Source: Phascolomyces articulosus (lineage: Eukaryota > Mucoromycota > Mucoromycetes > Mucorales > Lichtheimiaceae). Taken from it: a DNA stretch of 64,000 nt. Of the stretch, positions 58,199 through 64,000 are shown piece after piece. The stretch spans positions 496,001-560,000 of the forward strand of contig JAIXMP010000007.1 of NCBI GenBank assembly GCA_025677815.1, in the 5' to 3' direction. Position 1 is the first letter of the stretch. Each line of letters starts with the position of its first letter. The notes beneath the pieces are model-generated. The model did no database searches, had not been told where the DNA came from, and worked only from the letters and a program-made list of their open reading frames with translations. The position numbers and the translations under genes are program-made.

Positions 58199-60707
58199 TT
58201 ATACTTTCGCAAACAAGTTTCTATTCTTTCTTAGTTTTATTATACAGCTTAGTACAAAACATACGACATAAAATCCTCCTGTCATGATTTTGTAATAAAA
58301 GGAAGGATCATTAGCATAACCGGTGATGTCTGTCACAGAAGTTATATGGCTACTATTCTTTCCAGAAAGAGTGGCTAAAAGTGGTAATACTATTATAAAG
58401 ACAGATGAAATCATTGAAAAATTAATAGCGGATGGATATTGATTCATATTATCAACAAGACTTGCAACCATGGCACCATCTACATAATAAATCGTATAAT
58501 TGCATATGTTAAAAATCTATGTATTAATAGAAAATATAGTATTACATTTTTCATTTAGCTTTACAAATAACAATAATCAAATAATTACTTATGGACGTAT
58601 ATGTTCCACACACGAAGCAGAATGTGATTGAAAATACGACAAGTTCAGCAAATCCATTTGCAAGTAACCAAATAGTAAAAACGGATCCTGAGCACACTAA
58701 AGTACTAATGATATACATGTTTAAATACCCCATACGATCTGCCAATGCTCTATTATAATATATATATATATATATATATCAGGTTACTTATTACTGTCAA
58801 TATTCATCATCTTAAATTGACCTGTTCATAACGCGTACAGGTATGTCATCTGAATGGCTATTTCTATTACCCAAGAATAAGTCATCCTACAAACTGTGAA
58901 GCGGCCCCAATTGAATTAAGTGCTGCTATTTGTGTACTTGAAAGTCCAAGTTGTCTTGCATGTGCTTTTTTGTTTAATCATGAAGTTAAAAGATTTAATA
59001 TAGTTAAGCTTATGAATATACTTAATGTAATGATGTGGTCATTTAAATAATTCCAAGTTTACCTGGCAAGAATGTAAACATAATGAATCGACCACTTACA
59101 GATAGTGGTCCAACCATTATCCATAGAATCATATCAAGCTTTTTCAAGACATCAAAATCGAAATTTTTTGGTTTTGAACCTTCTTCTGTTTGTCCCGTTT
59201 TCTTTGCTGTTGGTTGATCCTTAATAAATATCATCGCAATTGCATTGATACCCAACGATGCAATTCCAAAGATTCGATAGATCCTAGTGAAAAAAAAAGA
59301 AACATCAATAAATTGAATATGATAGTGTCTTTATTGAGCATAAAAAAAGAGAGAAATTGAAATATAATTACCATTGATACCCTAGATCATTATATATTTT
59401 TATAATAATAAAAGGAAGTGTTAAACTACCCAATGATATTGCACTCGTCTGAATCCCAAAAGCTATATATGTAACATTATTGTTTATGAAATATAATTGA
59501 GTAAGTATATAATTTATATGGACGACACTGATTCCTTTTTTGGTCTTTCTCTAATAATTATAATATATTGTAGCATCAAGAAATAATATATAAATACCAG
59601 TCGCTCTTTTCTTGACGAACCATTGAGGTGTAGATCGATATATGACCTATTTATATTATATCCATTGAAATGAAATTTAATAAATCTATGTTCCTAGGAT
59701 ACTCTTTTATATTTTAGAAATGATAAAAAAATTTACTCCTAACATAATAGCCATGCCGATACTTGTACTGCCTAAGCATAAATAAATATGCCAAATCTAC
59801 ATACATAACCATAGTTTTTAATAGATAAGTAACTTCCAAAATCTCTTACAGTCAAGATCACATCATCCATCAATCGTAATGATATAAAGAGAATTACCTG
59901 TGTTGCCTCCCCTGTTAGCATAAACCCAAGGAAAACAATCATAGATCCCAAGACAGTCAATTTTCTGGCACCCAGAAAAGGATAAAGTAGGTTACAAAGA
60001 AGTACAAACATGTTTATAAACGCATGAAATATGCTACCAACCAATGTCAGTAGTGTTATCACGTTTGGTCCGGTAAATACACCATCTTTGATGTATAAAT
60101 CCTGTATGATACCTAGAATAATAACCAAAGAATTTATGCATAAATAAAGTGGTCATTTTACATCCAAAATCAGTATGCGTTTATTTTTCTCTTACGTACC
60201 CCTTTATGGTTAATTCCACAATTTTATGTTAAATCATTGCATTAGTTACTTTTTTTTTCTGCTTCACTTTTATAAATGCTGTTGTTGATAAATATTTATT
60301 ACCAACAGGTACTGAATCCGGGAAAGAACATTGATGCTGCTCCTCCAATTACCACAAGCCATGCATAACCTTTGTCGACGATAACCTGTAGATCACCATT
60401 ATCATCATTACTATCTTCACCATGAACTTGATCATTGGAAGGAACCCTTTCATTTTTTACTCTCTATTTTTAAATACACCAACGTTATTTACTTTTGGAA
60501 ATCCTCGAATTTCAATTTGTTCATTATCATAGTGATATATACCGTCATATCTTGCTGACTTGTTTGTTGATCACTTGCCATGATACTGCTTTTTCCAATC
60601 GTAACCTGCTGTAAATGAGATATTATTGAAGAAGTTGTTACTACACTATTATTATCATTGTTTGTAGACAGGTAAGTGTATGATGTTGGTGTCCTCTTTT
60701 TCAACAT
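58199..60707 (-). CDS. MFS transporter, monocarboxylate-transporter-like; one junction does not keep frame
   Basis: Exons 60707-60543, 60463-60307, 60112-59898, 59796-59737, 59646-59598, 59462-59372, 59283-59063, 58964-58891, 58849-58822, 58749-58589 and 58479-58199 give about 500 residues. The N-terminus is Ser/Thr-rich. DKGYAWLVVIGGAASMFF corresponds to the D-G-GW-V entry of TM1 in MCT/Mch proteins. YRSTPQWFVKKRATAFGIQT is the conserved W-F-KRR-A-G segment after TM4. LGLSSTQIAALNSIGAASQF and RALADRMGYLNMYIISTLVC are TM7-8. All junctions close in frame except the one between 58891 and 58849, where no GT-AG pair restores frame, so the coding length is not a multiple of three. This is either a base error or a recent disabling change. 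The family moves monocarboxylates, riboflavin or similar compounds; the substrate is unknown. Confidence 0.78.
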
Positions 60708-61324
60708 TATGATTATTTTCTTTGGGTGATTGTTTTTTGTGTAAAATAAAAAAAAAGAAGGAATAATAATTAAATATTTTGAAACGAGTACGTACACTTA
60801 AAACAATTTTTTTTCTTGCAAATACCCTCCTGAATTGTATTAAAATTAAAACAACAATAACAGCAATGGTAACGTTGAATGGCAACAACAAAAAAAATAT
60901 AGAACAAAAGAAAGAACATACTAAGACTTTTTAATGATAAAAAATATATTTTACTATACATACATTCATATGCATATGCATACTTTTTTCCCCTTGATGA
61001 AAGGAAGGAGAGATGTAATAACTAAAAACGACCATCATTACTTCCAGCAGAAAAATAATTTTCTCTTTCTTCGGAGGAGCTCCTAATTGAGGTAAATAAA
61101 AATATTTGGGTGACGATGTTATTTTAGTGGCACCATCGACACTTGTTGATCTTTAATTAGGTATCCCACAGTTTAGCATTGGCGCAATCTTTTATAATAG
61201 CTCTACTTTTTAAACTGTCTTTTTTTTTTCTCTGGTCCAACAGTGATCATATTTTCAAAACATTTTTTTATGAGAGAACCACATAGTACTAGTATAATTA
61301 TTTACTAATGTAATAGTTTTTTTT
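60708..61324. other. Intergenic DNA between two same-strand MFS genes
   Basis: T/A-rich upstream region of the MCT-like gene and 3' flank of the next gene. No gene supported. Confidence 0.5.
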
Positions 61325-63707
61325 TTACGAGATATACCGATAATCCGGATGCTATATAAAAAAACAGTATACATATTTGGCTACTATTATTATTGAAAGA
61401 ATTAAGCAAAGATGGTATTCTGATATATTTTACCTTATCATATAATTCATGATTTGCAGCATTTTGCAATACTCTTGTTCGTTCTTCATCCGTCATTTCA
61501 TCTCGTTTCTTATTGGCTCGATACAAAATAAGTTTTGTTGTGAGAGCTGCAATCATCATGCAGCCACATAGACCAGCCATGATAGAATTTCCGCGTACAT
61601 ATTTAGGTGCATCGTCTGCACGATAAAATTGCCCACCGAATGGACTTCCAATCGAACTAACAGCATGAATGGTAGCGATGGCGACAGCTCGTTTTGTTTT
61701 GCCACTAAAGTTATTACTGATCCATGTTGTTCGTAAGTTTGTCACTGCAGTCAAAGCACCTACAGCGATGCATACAATGATATAGAGGCCAACTGCAGAA
61801 GAATATCTTAATGCAATGAGTAGAACAAATCCAATGAGGGAAATCGTGGCTGAAAATGCAAGATGTAAACCACGTTCTTTAAAATAATCTGAACTATTGG
61901 AAAATACCAATGTAAACAGAATGCCTAATGATATATTTTATGATTCAATGATATCTTTGTAGTCATTTTTTTTATAATGTTCAAGAAAATAGTAGTGTGT
62001 GATGGAATTGATTTCGAGTTTAGATATTTACCTACAACGTAAGGTGGTGCTGACATACCTTGTGTTGTAACAGCATCAAAAGTCCCAAGTCCACGAACGA
62101 TAATGGGCAAAAACATCCGGATACATCGGATCGTTGTCAGCGAACAGAATGATAGCGGAATGAAAGCGTATGTTTTCCAATCTTGAAACACTTTAAATAA
62201 TTGAGCCCATGAAAACTCTTTTCCTTCTTTTGTAGTATCTACGTTCATTATTTCGTTATCAAAAGCTATTCGACTTGCAATAAATTGTCGTTCTTTTTCA
62301 TTCAAAACTAATGATAAAATAGCAATTATTGTTTCTTAGTGAAATAGGTTTCTTATTTCTTTTTTTCGATGCTTTAAAAAGAATAATATATGTACAATAA
62401 TAAATACATTTTGCGTTTTCTGGTCCATCCGGTAATATAAAAAGGAACAAGATTCCCATTGCAATGGCCGGTAAAGCTTCAATAATGAAAATCCACTGCC
62501 ATCCATGTAATCCTTGTAACCCATCCATCTGAACGATTCCATATGCCTTTAAATTCCATGTTATTGGTGATCATTTCGCTATTGTGCTTTAGTATAGATG
62601 TTTATATACATTTTTATAAATGCAATTCCTCACACGACTTCCAAATCCATAATAATAAAAGTACATTACCAGCAAACCACCTATTGCCTATTAAATAATG
62701 ATAAGTCATTTATGTATGTTAGTGTTCAATGATAATATGCTTTTACCCTGGAAAATAATTATTAAAAAAAACTTACCCCAGCAACATTTGTCGAACCAGT
62801 GAAACAAATTGCCATACGTGAAGAGAAATTTTGCCGTTTAAACCATAATGAGCCATAGTAAAGCATACCTGGTGATACTCCCCCAGTGGCAATTCCAAGG
62901 ATCAATCGGGTAATGATTAATTGAGTACCCGTTTTTACTGCTGCTGTGGCGGCCAAGGTGATTCCCCAGATTATCATGATAAACGGGATCCATTTATTTG
63001 CACCAAATCTTTTAAGCAATATATTGGAAGGAATATCTGTTACAATCTATATTATCGGGGGAAAAAACAAAGTGAAAGATAGAATAAAACTAGTCAAGTG
63101 AATAGGGTAATCAACAAATTACTAACTGCGTTGTTACAAGTATATATTTCCATCCTTCCTGCCAGTATCATTGCTACTACTTTATTATTTACTACTATGT
63201 AATTAATCATCAACTACTACATACCGTCCCAATATAATAAGCTGTTAATGCCCAGTTAAATTCATCATCTGTACTATCAATATCTCGCGTCAAGCCTGCA
63301 ACTTCGGCATTTCCTTTTTTTTTGAATTAATACAAAGATAAGTATCTGATACATCATTTTCATTTCTTCCCATTACCGTTTTTTTTAATTGTGTCTTACC
63401 AATATTCGAAGTGTCAATGATAACAAAAAAAAACTGTAAAAAATATCATGGGTTGAATCCAAAGATCAACCTTCCATAGGGCCTGTTTCATCTCTTTTCC
63501 ACTGTATTCCAAAGATTCTGAAATTGTAGTTGTTGCATTGTTATGATTATTAACCACATTCGTATCTTTAGGTTCTTTATGTTCTGGTTGATTGGAGTGA
63601 AGATTACTGGTCTCTGCCATCGCTGTTGACAGGGTACCATTATCATTTTTTTCAGGAACCTTGACATCATTTTTGTTACTGTGGTTGTTCCTGAAGAAAC
63701 TCCTCAT
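61325..63707 (-). CDS. MFS transporter, allantoate permease (Dal5) type, with a one-base frame break
   Basis: Exons 63707-63400, 63313-63225, 63046-62777, 62687-62670, 62546-62408, 62307-62032, 61924-61434 and 61351-61325 give about 539 residues. DTSNIGNAEVAGLTRDID after TM1 is the anion:cation symporter signature. WIPFIMIIWGITLAATAAVK (TM3), LIITRLILGIATGGVSPGML (TM4), GWQWIFIIEALPAIAMGILF (TM6), WKTYAFIPLSFCSL (TM7) and a terminal HPDYRYIS are all typical. An 18-base exon (62687-62670) encodes AIGGLL. In exon 1 the frame runs into a stop after FFTVFFCYH. Removing one T from the nine-T run (63433-63425) gives TVFFVIIDTSNIG, as the family expects. This is a homopolymer sequencing error or a true frameshift. 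It is a paralogue in kind, not a close copy, of the gene at 19.3 kb. Confidence 0.82.
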
Positions 63708-64000
63708 TTTTTTTTATAATCAAGAAAAAAAGAGTAAAAAATATATATATTTACATGTTTTCTATGTAATAAATATAATGGTGATCGTAATACCACTTAC
63801 CCCATTAAGCACAAAAGCTTCCTATTTCTGAGTGCAACAAACAAATAAACATGGCCCATCATATGACTTGGCTTAATTTTTTTTTAAATAAAACAACATA
63901 ATATAAATACTCGTGATGAAACATAATAATTTGTTTCCTGTTTTCTATTATAGTAAATAAGATTTTGAGAAAGGTACTCGCGTTTTTTAGCCTAAAACAA
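63708..64000. other. Upstream region of the last MFS gene
   Basis: AT-rich DNA with poly-A/T tracts. No coding frame visible before the window ends. Confidence 0.5.

Overview
The window is nuclear DNA of an early-diverging fungus, most likely Mucoromycota (Mucorales-like). The reasons are: AT-rich sequence with long T tracts; many short introns (about 50-110 nt) with GTAAGT-like donors and CTAA/TTAAC branch sites; a fungal Rho-GEF of Rom2 type; poly-Q/N/H-rich regulators; and a nuclease-like protein of a kind I associate with expanded mucoralean families. I see no bacterial operon, no tRNA or rRNA gene and no CRISPR. Gene models were spliced by eye, and reading frame was checked across every junction.

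Layout. 1-725: 5' part of an unidentified low-complexity protein running off the left edge. 0.7-8 kb: gene-poor, with a striking five-unit tandem array (3.24-4.72 kb) and a 512-bp TIR element (6.36-6.87 kb). 8.1-15 kb: a PD-(D/E)XK-like nuclease-fold protein, a small ORF, and a RING/TRAF-zinc-finger protein. 15.5-17.8 kb: a decayed unidentified gene and a stop-ridden IS630/Tc1-mariner transposase. 19.3-22.3 kb: an allantoate-permease-type MFS transporter convergent with a small unidentified gene. 25-37 kb: housekeeping block with Rom2-type Rho1 GEF (DEP-DH-PH-CNH), a basic protein, mitochondrial RsfS/Iojap factor, a two-finger C2H2 regulator and mitochondrial ribosomal protein uL30m.

37.8-52 kb is the most unusual part. 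A cassette of two minus-strand TPR/F-box/LRR genes followed by a divergent plus-strand MFS transporter is present twice in tandem. Both transporters look intact and share the same 11-exon structure. In the left cassette both F-box/LRR genes are decayed. In the right cassette one is intact and the other is reduced to its C-terminal part.

53.2-64 kb: a His/Gln-rich coiled-coil protein, an Eps1/TMX-like ER membrane disulfide isomerase, and two more MFS transporters (monocarboxylate-transporter-like and allantoate-permease-like). Each of these two has one place where the frame does not close, either one-base errors in the sequence or young pseudogenes. The window thus carries five MFS genes of three kinds, consistent with a saprotroph's uptake and export repertoire.
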